Positions 43,784 to 52,619 of a stretch of DNA of 64,000 bases are shown one piece after another. The first letter of the stretch is position 1; every line of letters starts with the position of its first letter. The stretch covers positions 331,937 through 395,936 of the forward strand of contig NZ_MSXW01000026.1 in the NCBI RefSeq assembly GCF_001945445.1, written 5' to 3'. The stretch is from Pseudomonas sp. PA27(2017) (GTDB lineage: Bacteria > Pseudomonadota > Gammaproteobacteria > Pseudomonadales > Pseudomonadaceae). The position numbers were made by a program, and so were the translations under genes. Below the pieces are notes generated by a model. It was given only the letters and a program-made list of their open reading frames with translations, searched no databases and had not been told where the DNA came from.

Positions 43784-44809
43784 CTAGCGCGTCGACTTCA
43801 CGTTGCCATGGCGGATTTCCCTGGACGGTGAGTTGCCGAAATAGGCCGTGTAGCACTTGCTGAAATGGCTCGGCGAGACGAAGCCGCATGCCACGCTGAC
43901 GTCCAGCACCGGCAAGTCCGAGTGCTGCAGCAGGCGGCGCCCTTCGGTGATGCGCAGCTCCAGGTAATAGCGCGCCGGCGTGGTGCCGAGCTGCTGCTGG
44001 AAAAGCCGTTCGATCTGCCGCCGCGAGCGTCCCGAATAGGTAGCTAGCTGATCGGTGCTCAGGGGCTCTTCGATATTGGCGCTCATCAGGTTGATCACCG
44101 TGCGCAGCGGCTCGCTCATCTTCGCGTGCAGGGTCGGTTTGACCCGTTTGTAACGCGACTCCTCGAACGCCAGGATGCCGACGATGCCCTCGACCAGATC
44201 GTTGCCATGCAACGCGCCTATCCACTCCAGAATCATGTGGAACGCCCCGGTCGGGCTGGCCGCGGTCAGCCGGTCGCGGTCGACCACGAAACTCTCCGCG
44301 GTCACCTGGCTGTGCCGGGCGATCTCCGCCAGTGCCGCGCGGTGCTCGGGGTGGATCGCGCAGCGGTAGCCATCGAGCAATCCGGCCTGGCCAATGAACC
44401 AGGCGCCGCTCCACAAACCGGCCAGCGCCACCTGCTTGTCGGCAGCCGTCCGTAGCAGTTGCCTGAGAGAGGGAATGGGCCGCAGCGGCGTGCGCAGGCC
44501 GGCGCAGATCACCAGCAGATCCAGCTCGGCGAGTTCCTGGCCGTTCAGCTCGGCGTCCGGGCAGATGACGATGCCCAGGTCACTGGTCACCGCCTGGCCG
44601 TCGAGGCTGAAGGTGCGCGTAGCGAACAACCCTCGGTCGATCAGGTTGGCGGTGACCAGCACGTCCAGCGCCTGGGTGAAGGCCGGCAGGGAGAAGTGCT
44701 CCTGCAGAAGAAAGCCCACGCGGGTCTGCCGGGAGGCATCTTTCTTCGCCGCCACGAAGCGCAGGTTCTGCCCCTGCAGCGTCTCGCTGAAACTGCGTCT
44801 GTCCGCCAT
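43784..44809 (-). CDS. GlxA-type AraC regulator with DJ-1/PfpI domain
   Basis: 341 residues from the ATG at 44809. N-terminal class I glutamine-amidotransferase-like domain (about 28-200; LDLLVICAGLRTP, LAGLWSGAWFIGQAGLLDG) with no functional Cys nucleophile at the usual elbow (GLWSGAW), then an AraC DNA-binding domain (LATYSGRSRRQIERLFQQQLG; ACGFVSPSHFSKCYTAYFG). The architecture matches GbdR/CdhR/ArgR-type regulators of amine and betaine use. It is divergent from the NUDIX gene. Confidence 0.9.
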   Translation of the reverse strand: MADRRSFSETLQGQNLRFVAAKKDASRQTRVGFLLQEHFSLPAFTQALDVLVTANLIDRGLFATRTFSLDGQAVTSDLGIVICPDAELNGQELAELDLLVICAGLRTPLRPIPSLRQLLRTAADKQVALAGLWSGAWFIGQAGLLDGYRCAIHPEHRAALAEIARHSQVTAESFVVDRDRLTAASPTGAFHMILEWIGALHGNDLVEGIVGILAFEESRYKRVKPTLHAKMSEPLRTVINLMSANIEEPLSTDQLATYSGRSRRQIERLFQQQLGTTPARYYLELRITEGRRLLQHSDLPVLDVSVACGFVSPSHFSKCYTAYFGNSPSREIRHGNVKSTR

Positions 44810-44930
44810 TGTGCGCCCTGCCTGCAAGCTCGATCACGTGCAGCCGATTGTGGCAGCTGGCGCGGCACTTGGGGTGGTCATTTGATTGTGAAACACTGCA
44901 GCGCTCTGATGGCCCGCGAGGACACTGCCG

Positions 44931-45833
44931 GTGAGCAGCCCCAACGTTCGCATCCTCAAGCAGCATCTGCTTTCGGACAATTGGTACGTACTGAAGAAGA
45001 TCGACTTCGAGCTGCAGCGCCGCGACGGCAGCTGGCAGCCGCAAACCCGCGAGGTGTACGACCGCGGCAATGGTGCCACCATCGGCCTGTACAACCGGGC
45101 CCGGCGCACCGTGATCCTGACTCGCCAATTTCGTATCCCGGCGTTCGTCAACGAGCACCACGGCTACCTGATCGAAGCGGCCGCCGGGCTGCTGGACAAC
45201 GCCAGCCCGGAAGAGCGCATTCGCCTGGAGGCCGAGGAAGAAACCGGCTACCGGGTCAGGTCGGTGCGCAAGATCTTCGACGCGTTCATGAGCCCAGGCT
45301 CGGTGACCGAGCGCGTGCACTTCTTCGTCGGCGAGTATCAACCCGAGGACCGCATCAATGATGGCGGCGGCCTGGCCGAGGAAGGCGAGGATATCGAGGT
45401 GCTGGAGCTGCCCTTCGCCGAGGCCCTGGCGATGGTCGACGACGGCCGCATCATGGACGGCAAGACCATCATTCTGCTGCAGTACCTGAAGAAGCTGATA
45501 CCCGTTTCGCCGTTGATGATTCTGCTGACCGGCGCCGATGAGCAAGCACGGGCCTGCGCAGCGAGTCTGTTGCTGGCGGGCCATATACCGGTTCCCGCCA
45601 TATGGCCCGGTCAGATGTCACAGGCAGCCGCTGCGCACGATGCCGATGAATATACCCGGCTGCTCGTGAAACGCTGCGACGCGGTACTGTGCACAGGCGC
45701 CATTTCGCCGCACACGAGCCGGCTCGTCGAACTGGCGCAGCAATACGACGTGGCCGTGTACCGCGACGTGAGCGAGATTCCGGCGACAGTGACGCACCAC
45801 CCCGATGCCCGCCCCAGCGCATCGATCATCTAG
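44931..45833 (+). CDS. NudK-like NUDIX hydrolase with a C-terminal extension domain
   Basis: 300 residues from a GTG with GAGG upstream; no in-frame ATG fits. Residues 1-190 resemble E. coli NudK (GDP-mannose pyrophosphatase): [32 protein letters not shown] and the NUDIX box [20 protein letters not shown]. Residues 195-290 ([20 protein letters not shown] ... [20 protein letters not shown] ... [13 protein letters not shown]) look like a nucleoside-deoxyribosyltransferase/DUF4406-type Rossmann fold. NudK proteins normally end near residue 191, so this is a fusion. A GNAT gene follows after 14 bases. Confidence 0.82.
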   Translation: MSSPNVRILKQHLLSDNWYVLKKIDFELQRRDGSWQPQTREVYDRGNGATIGLYNRARRTVILTRQFRIPAFVNEHHGYLIEAAAGLLDNASPEERIRLEAEEETGYRVRSVRKIFDAFMSPGSVTERVHFFVGEYQPEDRINDGGGLAEEGEDIEVLELPFAEALAMVDDGRIMDGKTIILLQYLKKLIPVSPLMILLTGADEQARACAASLLLAGHIPVPAIWPGQMSQAAAAHDADEYTRLLVKRCDAVLCTGAISPHTSRLVELAQQYDVAVYRDVSEIPATVTHHPDARPSASII

Positions 45834-45847
45834 AAAGGATTTCTACC

Positions 45848-46294
45848 ATGGCAACGACCATTCGACAGGCCACCGTGGCCGACATCGACACCCTGTTCGA
45901 TATCCGTACCAGCGTCACCGACAACCACCTCTCGCGCCAGCAGCTCGACGAGCTGGGTGTCACGGCAGACGCGTTGCGCCAGGCGATAGAAGAATCGCCG
46001 TGCGCGTGGGTGGCGGAGCTGGACGGTGTGCCTGCGGGCTTCGCCATGGTCGATATGGACGGTGGTGAGCTGTTCGCGCTGTTCGTGCGCCCGCAGCATG
46101 AGGGCAAGGGGCTCGGCACGCGGTTGCTGGAGGCCGCCGAACAGGCGTTGTTCGCCCGGCATTCGCTGATTCACCTGGTGACGGACGGTGACGAGGCGAT
46201 TCGCGCCAACGGCTTTTACAGTCGCCAGGGTTGGTTGCAGGTTGGTGAGGTGGACGAGCGGGATGTGCGCTATGAAAAGCGCCGTGATCGATAA
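45848..46294 (+). CDS. GNAT-family N-acetyltransferase
   Basis: 148 residues from the ATG at 45848 with GAAAGGA upstream. The acetyl-CoA-binding motif is LFALFVRPQHEGKGLGTRLL, with the closing strand NGFYSRQGW. The substrate is unknown. It is 14 bases after the NUDIX fusion gene and is probably co-transcribed with it. Confidence 0.88.
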   Translation: MATTIRQATVADIDTLFDIRTSVTDNHLSRQQLDELGVTADALRQAIEESPCAWVAELDGVPAGFAMVDMDGGELFALFVRPQHEGKGLGTRLLEAAEQALFARHSLIHLVTDGDEAIRANGFYSRQGWLQVGEVDERDVRYEKRRDR

Positions 46295-46334
46295 GGGCCG
46301 TGGGGCCTCCCTTCCCCGTTGAACAAAGCGCCGA

Positions 46335-46646
46335 TCAGGTCTCTACACTTTCGTTGGGGAAGGTGCGTGGCTTTTCCTGCTCAGGCTGTTCCTGCTGCTG
46401 CGGCTTTTCCTCGGTGCCTTCCTTCTCTGGTTTGCCGAGCATTTCGTTGGTGGATTTCTGCACCTCGTCGATCTGTTCGTTGAAGGCATTGATCGTATCG
46501 CTGACCGCTTCGCGGGCAATTTCCTGCACGGCCTGCTCGGCCTTTTCGGTGAATTTCTGCGCCGATTCCTCGGCCATGTCGCAACCGGCCAGGGTCAGGC
46601 CGATCAAGGCGGTCAACACCAGTGCGCAAAGCGGTGATGGGTTCAT
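46335..46646 (-). CDS. Small lipoprotein, coiled-coil-rich
   Basis: 103 residues from the ATG at 46646. A lipoprotein signal peptide with lipobox LTLAGC puts the lipid-modified Cys at about residue 22. The mature part is a charged helix (AEESAQKFTEKAEQAVQEIA, INAFNEQIDEVQKSTNEMLG) with a Glu/Pro/Gln-rich tail. No family was recognised. It lies downstream of terC behind a terminator, so it probably has its own promoter or depends on read-through. Confidence 0.75.
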   Translation of the reverse strand: MNPSPLCALVLTALIGLTLAGCDMAEESAQKFTEKAEQAVQEIAREAVSDTINAFNEQIDEVQKSTNEMLGKPEKEGTEEKPQQQEQPEQEKPRTFPNESVET

Positions 46647-46660
46647 GATGTATCTCCAGT

Positions 46661-46685
46661 GAAAAGCCCCGGCGTCGCCGGGGCG
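46661..46685 (-). terminator. Rho-independent terminator of the terC gene
   Basis: On the minus strand GCCCCGGCG-A-CGCCGGGGC followed by TTTTC, eight bases after the TerC stop codon. Confidence 0.8.
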
Positions 46686-46692
46686 TCTGACG

Positions 46693-47697
46693 TCAGTGCG
46701 GGGTCTTTTCGGCGTCGACGGCCGGCGGGTCGTTGCGGGTTTTCCACATCGACAGCAGCACGCCACCGATCAGCAGGCCCAGGGTCACACTCAGGGAGAT
46801 CACCGGCGGGGTCTTGCCGATGATGCCGACCAGGAAGATCTTGCCGCCGATGAACACCAGCACCAGGGCCAAGGCGTACTTGAGGTAGGCGAAGCGATGG
46901 ATCATCGCGGCCAGGGCGAAGTACAGGGCGCGCAGGCCGAGGATCGCGAAGATGTTCGAGGTATAGACGATGAACGGGTCCTGGGTGATGGCGAAGATCG
47001 CCGGCACACTGTCGATGGCGAACACCAGGTCGGCACACTCGATCAGCACCAGCGCCAGGAACAGCGGCGTGGCCCAGCGCACCATGTTGCCTTTTTCATC
47101 CGGCTGACGAACGAAGAAGCGACCTTCGTGCAGGCGGTCGGTAACCCGCATGTGTCGACGGACGAACTTGATCAGCTTGTTTTCGGACAGGTCCGGGTGG
47201 TCGTCGACCTTGCTGAACAGCATCTTCACGCCGGTCAGCAGCAGGAAGGCGCCAAACACGTAGAGGATCCAGCTGAACTGCGCGATCAGGGCAGCACCCA
47301 GGCCGATCATCAGGGCACGCAGCACGATGACGCCGAGGATGCCCCAGAACAGCACCTCGTGCTGGTACTTACGCGGGATGGCCAGGAAGCTGAAGATCAT
47401 CGCCATCAGGAACACGTTGTCCATGGACAGCGACTTCTCGATCAGAAACCCGGTATAGAAATCCATACCGGAGGCGGCGCCTTTCATGTGCCAGACCCAC
47501 AGGCCGAACAGCAGGCCTGCAGTGATGTAGCCGCCGGACAGCAGCAGGCTTTCCTTGACGCCGATTTCGCGATGCTCGCGGTGAAGCACCCCGAGGTCGA
47601 AGACCAGCAGACTGACAACGATGGTGATGAAGATCAGCCAAAACCAGGCTGGCGTGCCGAGGAAGTCGGCGGTGAGGAACGGTACTAGGGTGCTCAT
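46693..47697 (-). CDS. TerC/Alx-family integral membrane protein
   Basis: 334 residues, about nine transmembrane helices, strong AGGAGGGG site. Conserved acidic motifs are FLIEKSLSMDNVFLMAMIFS and ALVLIECADLVFAIDSVPAI, with RKYQHEVLFWGILG between. The family includes Alx and TerC, implicated in manganese export to support exoenzymes or in tellurite resistance. The 200-base leader was checked for a yybP-ykoY manganese riboswitch and none was convincing. Confidence 0.92.
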   Translation of the reverse strand: MSTLVPFLTADFLGTPAWFWLIFITIVVSLLVFDLGVLHREHREIGVKESLLLSGGYITAGLLFGLWVWHMKGAASGMDFYTGFLIEKSLSMDNVFLMAMIFSFLAIPRKYQHEVLFWGILGVIVLRALMIGLGAALIAQFSWILYVFGAFLLLTGVKMLFSKVDDHPDLSENKLIKFVRRHMRVTDRLHEGRFFVRQPDEKGNMVRWATPLFLALVLIECADLVFAIDSVPAIFAITQDPFIVYTSNIFAILGLRALYFALAAMIHRFAYLKYALALVLVFIGGKIFLVGIIGKTPPVISLSVTLGLLIGGVLLSMWKTRNDPPAVDAEKTPH

Positions 47698-47904
47698 GAG
47701 CCCCTCCTAAGTCAGAGTTGTACAAACTGCAACTCCGACATGGCAGCTGGTCAGCTGTCAGAGGGGCCCGGCGTCGCAGCGCCAATCTAGCAGGCGCTGC
47801 GCGCTTCTCAAGAGCCGACTCGTTGCAAATTATAACGAGCCAAAAATCGGCGAATCACTTTGAAATTCATGAAAAAGTTCCCGTAATGCGCTTTAAAATT
47901 CGCA

Positions 47905-48828
47905 TCAGGCCTGGGCTGCAAGAGCGCCCGACTCTCGAACCGGTACCCAGGCGCTGCCACGCAACCGGCTGGCATCCCTGGCCGGTGGCAGGCCGAACAG
48001 GCGCACGTAATCGCGGCTGAACTGCGAGGGACTTTCGTAACCGACACGGTAACCAGCGCCTGCCGCATCGAGCGCTTCGGCGACCATCAGGCGGCGCGCT
48101 TCCTGGAGGCGCAAGTGGGTGCGAAATTCCAGCGGGCTCATCGCCGTGACGGCTTTGAAGTGGGCATGGAAGGTCGAGCGGCTCATGCCGGCGATATCGG
48201 CCATGTCGTCGATCCGGCAGGCCTCGGCGTAATGATTGCGCAGCCAGACGATGGCCTTGGCGATCTGATTCAGGCGGCTGTCGACCTTGACCATCTGCCG
48301 CACCATGGCGCCGCCCCTGCCGATCAGCAGGCGGTAGAGGATCTCGCGCACGGTCAGCGGTGCCAGCTCGGCGATGTCGCCGGGCGCATCGAGCAGGCCG
48401 GCAAGTCGGGCGGCGGCGTCGAGCAGTTCCGGCGTGGTTTCGCCGAGCTGGATGCCGGCAGCGGGTGCACCGTCCTTGTCGTCCGCCGGATAGCGCAGCA
48501 CCAGGTCGCTCAGCACCGTCATGTCCAGGTCGACCACCAGACACAGATAGGGCTCCTGCTCACTTGCCTCGATCACCGAGCCCATCACCGGCACGTCCAC
48601 GGAGGCGATCAGGTAATTGGCCGCATCGTAGACATAGGTCGTGGTGCCGGCCGTCACTCGCTTGCGCCCCTGGACGATCAGGCAAAGGGTCGGTTCGTAG
48701 ACCACCGGCATCGGCACGGTCGGCGTGCAGGAGCGCACCAGGCTGACGCCGGGAATCGCCGTCGAACGAATGCCGTCACCCGGCGTATGGCGACCGATGA
48801 TCTCTACCAGCTTGTGCAGCGAATCCAT
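47905..48828 (-). CDS. AraC-family regulator (YqhC-like N-terminal domain)
   Basis: 307 residues. N-terminal AraC_N cupin-like domain (PVVYEPTLCLIVQGRKRVTA, LIASVDVPVMGSVIEASEQE) and C-terminal double helix-turn-helix (MADIAGMSRSTFHAHFKAVT; YRVGYESPSQFSRDYVRLFG). Members often control reductases or detoxification genes. It is divergent from the SnoaL-like gene across 289 bases with no other gene, so it is the likely regulator of the next two genes. Confidence 0.9.
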   Translation of the reverse strand: MDSLHKLVEIIGRHTPGDGIRSTAIPGVSLVRSCTPTVPMPVVYEPTLCLIVQGRKRVTAGTTTYVYDAANYLIASVDVPVMGSVIEASEQEPYLCLVVDLDMTVLSDLVLRYPADDKDGAPAAGIQLGETTPELLDAAARLAGLLDAPGDIAELAPLTVREILYRLLIGRGGAMVRQMVKVDSRLNQIAKAIVWLRNHYAEACRIDDMADIAGMSRSTFHAHFKAVTAMSPLEFRTHLRLQEARRLMVAEALDAAGAGYRVGYESPSQFSRDYVRLFGLPPARDASRLRGSAWVPVRESGALAAQA

Positions 48829-49117
48829 GGCAGCTCCTTTGATAACCAGGGTATTACAAGGTTTTTCAAGCGGACGATCAGGTAAGTATCCGGGACGATC
48901 CAGCTACGAGTTCGGCCCGGCGCAGCGGCAGACTCGGTCAGGACAGATCGGCACTCGAGCCACTGCGGCGCTCGCTTCTGCCTGCGCCGCGCAGCTTTCC
49001 GACTTCAGACGATCAGGCAGGCGAACCCGTCTGCAGGTTCCACGAAATCGATGGCCCTCGCCAGCATAGGCCAGGCGCGTCGATCAGGCAGATCAAATAG
49101 AAACGAGGAGTCCAACC

Positions 49118-49627
49118 ATGCGTATCGAATCTCTGCGTAATGTCCGTGCCGCGGCCCTGTATGGTGCTCTGCTGCTCGGCGCCCTGTCGCCAGGCATGTC
49201 CCACGCCAACGCCGATCTGGAGGCCCGCAACAAACAGGCCGTCAGCGAAGCGTTCGATCGCTGGGCAGCCGGCGGCAACACCTTCTTTCGCGACATCCTG
49301 ACGCCCGACGTGGTGTGGACCATCAGGGGGTCGGGCCCCAGCGCCGGCGTCTATCGCGGCGTGGACGCCTTCGTGGCCGAGGCGGTACAGCCTTTCGTGG
49401 CGCGCCTGTCCGAGCCGGTTCGGCCGGTGAGCAAGCAGGTGTGGGCCGATGGCGACCACGTGATCATCCAGTGGGACGGCACCGGCGTGGCCCGCGATGG
49501 CCAGCCCTATCGCAACAGCTACGCGTGGATCTTTCGCATGCGCGACGGCAAGGCCTACGAGGTATCGGCGTACCTCGACCTGCCGGCCTACGACGATGTG
49601 CTGCAGCGCATCCCAGATCCGGCGTGA
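49118..49627 (+). CDS. Secreted SnoaL-like (NTF2-fold) protein
   Basis: 169 residues with a cleavable signal peptide (ALYGALLLGALSPGMSHA/NA). The mature part is a ketosteroid-isomerase-like fold: AFDRWAAGGNTFFRDILTPD, VWTIRGSGPSAGVYRGVDAF and RNSYAWIFRMRDGK. Enzymatic role unknown; the export signal suggests the periplasm. Five bases separate it from the Atu4866-like gene. Confidence 0.82.
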   Translation: MRIESLRNVRAAALYGALLLGALSPGMSHANADLEARNKQAVSEAFDRWAAGGNTFFRDILTPDVVWTIRGSGPSAGVYRGVDAFVAEAVQPFVARLSEPVRPVSKQVWADGDHVIIQWDGTGVARDGQPYRNSYAWIFRMRDGKAYEVSAYLDLPAYDDVLQRIPDPA

Positions 49628-49632
49628 CGGCC

Positions 49633-49992
49633 ATGAGTTGCCGAGCTACCTGCCTGCGCGCCCTGCTAATGGGCGCGCTTCTGGCGGCACCCGCTGCGGT
49701 GCTTGCTACCTCATCCACCACGGCGACAACGTCGCCCAACCAGGAGAACGCCATGGCCAACCATCCCTACGTCGGCATGTGGGTCACCGACGACGGTCAG
49801 ATCCGCCACGAACTGCTGCCCAACGGGCGCTACGACGAAGCACGCGGCAGCCGGGAAAGTGCCTATCAAGGTCGTTATGAAATCACCGGCACCCATATCG
49901 ACTACTGGGACGACACCGGCTTCACCGCCGATGGCGAGTTCGTCGACCGCGACACGCTGCACCACGGCGGCATGATCTTTCGCCGCCGCTAG
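49633..49992 (+). CDS. Secreted Atu4866-domain protein
   Basis: 119 residues from the ATG at 49633. Signal peptide (LRALLMGALLAAPAAVLA) followed by an Atu4866-type domain: HPYVGMWVTDDGQIRHELLP, GRYDEARG, YQGRYEITGTHIDYWDDTGF and FVDRDTLHHGGMIFRRR. Such small domains are often next to AraC regulators and oxidoreductases. Function unknown. Transcription ends at the terminator at 50001-50030. Confidence 0.82.
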   Translation: MSCRATCLRALLMGALLAAPAAVLATSSTTATTSPNQENAMANHPYVGMWVTDDGQIRHELLPNGRYDEARGSRESAYQGRYEITGTHIDYWDDTGFTADGEFVDRDTLHHGGMIFRRR

Positions 49993-50000
49993 CGGATGCG

Positions 50001-50030
50001 GGCCGCCTCGGTATCGGGGCGGCCTTTTTT
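50001..50030 (+). terminator. Rho-independent terminator after the Atu4866-like gene
   Basis: GGCCGCC-TCGGTATCGG-GGCGGCC hairpin followed by six T residues, starting nine bases after the stop codon and reaching the last base of the convergent OsmC gene. Confidence 0.85.
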
Positions 50031-50512
50031 CAGGCGGGAGTCTCGATCAGCAGCTCGGGCTCGTGGCTGACCGGGAAATTCATCGAGCGGGCGATAAAGC
50101 ACATTTCATGGGCCTGATGATGCAGTGCACGAGCCTTTTCCAGATCGCTGCCGGCGGACAGCGTCACTTTCGGCCGCAGCACCACTGAGGTGAACTGCCC
50201 GGCACCGTCGGCCTGTTCGAGCATGGCGCCCTGGGCGTTGTCCTCGTAGGCGATCACAACGATGCCGGCACCGGCGCACAGGCCCAGATACCAGAGCTTG
50301 TGGCAGGCGGAAAGCGACGCGACCAGCAGCTCCTCGGGGTTCCAGCGCGCCGGGTCACCGCGAAAGCTCGGGTCGGACGAGCCGGCGATGGTGGGCTTGC
50401 CGCCGGCCTCGATGCTGTGGGCACGGCTGTAACCGCGATAGGAGGAAGTGCCGCTGCCCTCGTTGCCGGTCCAGGTCACGCGTACGTCGTAGTGATGCTG
50501 TTTGTCCGCCAT
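50030..50512 (-). CDS. OsmC/Ohr-family protein
   Basis: 160 residues from the ATG at 50512. The two redox cysteines are in LLVASLSACHKLWYL and HEMCFIARSMNFPV; RWNPEELL precedes the first, as in OsmC-like thiol peroxidases. It should reduce organic hydroperoxides in the cytoplasm. Confidence 0.88.
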   Translation of the reverse strand: MADKQHHYDVRVTWTGNEGSGTSSYRGYSRAHSIEAGGKPTIAGSSDPSFRGDPARWNPEELLVASLSACHKLWYLGLCAGAGIVVIAYEDNAQGAMLEQADGAGQFTSVVLRPKVTLSAGSDLEKARALHHQAHEMCFIARSMNFPVSHEPELLIETPA

Positions 50513-50708
50513 CTGCTGCTCCTGAAAATGGATGACTGATCCAGGCAGACGAGCGTAGCGCGTAAACGCATTGGCAGTGGCGATTTCGAGGTGATTGGAG
50601 AACGCGGCAGGACGACTTAGCACAGACATTGCATCAGCGCGGTACAGCTCGATAGTCTGCTGTGATTGAGTGAATCTCGAGGCGGCTAGCCGCCCCGAGA
50701 CATCAGGC

Positions 50709-52001
50709 TCACTGATTGCGCGTCACGCGCCAGATGGTGTTGGACAGATCGTCAGCGATGATCAGCGCGCCTTTCGGGTCGACCGTTACGCCCACCGGGC
50801 GGCCACGGGTCTTGCCATCCTCGCCGCGGAAGCCGGTGGCGAAGTCGATGGGCTCGCCAGCCGGACGGCCATCGGCGAACGGCACGAAGATCACCTTGTA
50901 GCCCACCGGGTTGTCGCGGTTCCAGCTGCCGTGCTCACCGACGAACACGCCGTTGGCGAACTGCTCGCCCATCTCCGGGATGGAGAAGTCGACGCCCAGC
51001 GCCGCCACGTGGGAGCCGAGGGCGTAGTCCGGCTTGATGGTGATATCGACCATTTCCGGCTTGTGCGGCTGCACGCGGGTGTCGGCATTCGGGCCCCAGT
51101 AGGCGTAAGGCCAGCCGTAGAACTTGCCCTCCTGCACCGAGGTCAGGTAATCCGGCACCAGGTCCGGACCCAGCTCGTCACGCTCGTTGACTACCGCCCA
51201 CAGCTGGCCGGTTTCCGGCTGGATGGTCAGCGCGGTCGGGTTGCGCAGGCCGGTCGCGTAGGGTTTGTGCATGCCGCTTTCGGCATCGATCTGCCAGACC
51301 AGCGCACGGTCGGCCTCGACTTCCATGCCGCGCTCGCCGATGTTGCTGTTCGAGCCGATGCCGACATACAGATAGCGACCATCGGGGCTGATGGTCATCG
51401 CCTTGGTCCAGTGATGGTTGATCTCTTTCGGCAGGTCGGTGACCTTCGCCGGCTCGCCGCTGGCCTGGGTCTGACCGTCCTGGTAGTCGAAGCGCACCAC
51501 GGCGTCCTGGTTGGCCACGTACAGGTTGCCCTCATGGAAGGCCAGGCCGTAGGGCGCATTGAGGTTCTCGGCGAATACCGTCTGGGTTTCGTAGGTGCCG
51601 TCACCGTCGGCATCACGCAGCAGGGTCAGGCGGTTACCGCCTTTGACCTTGGTATTGCCCTGGGCCTTGATGTAGCTGGCGATCACGTCCTTGGGCTTGA
51701 GCTTGGCCGCATTGCCGCCACGGCCCTCGGCCACCAGGATGTCGCCGTTGGGCAGCACCAGGGTCTGGCGCGGAATCTTCAGGTCGGTGGCGATCGCCGT
51801 GATGCTGAAGCCTTCCGGCACGTCGGGCTTGCGATCGCCCCACTCCGCCGGCTCGGCGATCTTCATGCTCGGCAACAGGCCGCGTTGCGGCTCGGGCAAT
51901 TTCGGGTTGGGGCCGCGCTCGATGGTGGTGTCCGTTTCGCCGCCGCAGGCGCCGAGCAGCAGCGCCATACTCAGGGTGGTCAGTGCGCTTGCCGTTTTCA
52001 T
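50709..52001 (-). CDS. Lipoprotein sorbosone/aldose dehydrogenase-like beta-propeller (PQQ type)
   Basis: 430 residues with lipoprotein signal (MALLLGAC, lipidated Cys19). Glucose/sorbosone dehydrogenase propeller: VPEGFSITAIATDLKIPRQT, NLNAPYGLAFHEGNLYVANQ, RYLYVGIGSNSNIGERG, TGLRNPTALTIQPETGQLWA, GEHGSWNRDNPVGYKV and RGRPVGVTVDPKGALIIADD. Family members oxidise sugars with PQQ in the periplasm. It overlaps the DUF2231 membrane gene by four bases, which may anchor it or carry electrons. Confidence 0.9.
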   Translation of the reverse strand: MKTASALTTLSMALLLGACGGETDTTIERGPNPKLPEPQRGLLPSMKIAEPAEWGDRKPDVPEGFSITAIATDLKIPRQTLVLPNGDILVAEGRGGNAAKLKPKDVIASYIKAQGNTKVKGGNRLTLLRDADGDGTYETQTVFAENLNAPYGLAFHEGNLYVANQDAVVRFDYQDGQTQASGEPAKVTDLPKEINHHWTKAMTISPDGRYLYVGIGSNSNIGERGMEVEADRALVWQIDAESGMHKPYATGLRNPTALTIQPETGQLWAVVNERDELGPDLVPDYLTSVQEGKFYGWPYAYWGPNADTRVQPHKPEMVDITIKPDYALGSHVAALGVDFSIPEMGEQFANGVFVGEHGSWNRDNPVGYKVIFVPFADGRPAGEPIDFATGFRGEDGKTRGRPVGVTVDPKGALIIADDLSNTIWRVTRNQ

Positions 52002-52426
52002 CGTTCACCTCCCGAACGCAGGTTGCTCAGGCCCAGCCAGGCGGTGATCACCGCCAGCACGGCGACGACGGCCGACAGCACCAGCCCGGTAGGCATCACC
52101 GCCCAGGCGTCCTTGGCGTGTTCGAAGGCGTTGATCAACCCGATTACCCAGGTGACCAGCAGCAACAGGAAATACAGCACCGGGCGACCGGCCTTGCGCT
52201 GCGCGCCGATCAGGTTGCCCAGGGCGAACAGCAGCGCCAGGCCGGCGAACAGCAAGCCGCCGGCGATCAGCCAGGCCGCGAAGTTGGCCCACTGGATCTG
52301 GAAGCTGTTGTAGTAGGCGATATCGCTCAGCAGCGCGCCGAGAAACAGCGGAACGGTGCCGGCCAGCAGCATCGCGTGCAGCGGCCCTGGCCTGTAGCGG
52401 TAGTCGGGGTGGGTGGTAACGGTCAC
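51998..52426 (-). CDS. DUF2231 four-helix membrane protein
   Basis: 142 residues with four hydrophobic helices: MLLAGTVPLFLGALLSDIAY, ANFAAWLIAGGLLFAGLALL, YFLLLLVTWVIGLINAFEHA and GLVLSAVVAVLAVITAWLGL. The first has the HAMLLAGTVPLFLGALLSD pattern typical of DUF2231. It is the first gene of a pair with the sorbosone-dehydrogenase-like gene and may be its membrane partner. This role is inferred. Confidence 0.8.
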   Translation of the reverse strand: MTVTTHPDYRYRPGPLHAMLLAGTVPLFLGALLSDIAYYNSFQIQWANFAAWLIAGGLLFAGLALLFALGNLIGAQRKAGRPVLYFLLLLVTWVIGLINAFEHAKDAWAVMPTGLVLSAVVAVLAVITAWLGLSNLRSGGER

Positions 52427-52619
52427 GGTGGCTCCTTATCGTTCAGCGATCCCGGGGCTGGAAGCCGGCGCACCTGCACCGGCCCGTCTGGCTCGCGCTG
52501 ACAGCGCATAGGGGAAGATTGCGCTGCCGGAACGTTAGTTCACCTCCATTTCAGGGCGGAAATATCTTGAAAGATCCAGTAACAGCCGGCCCGGTTCATC
52601 CTGGCTGACATCCGCCTGC

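Noticed and set aside
47698..47904. Manganese (yybP-ykoY) riboswitch in the terC leader
   Set aside because: TerC/Alx genes often carry one, but the conserved GGGGAGTAG and paired loop sequences are not present here.
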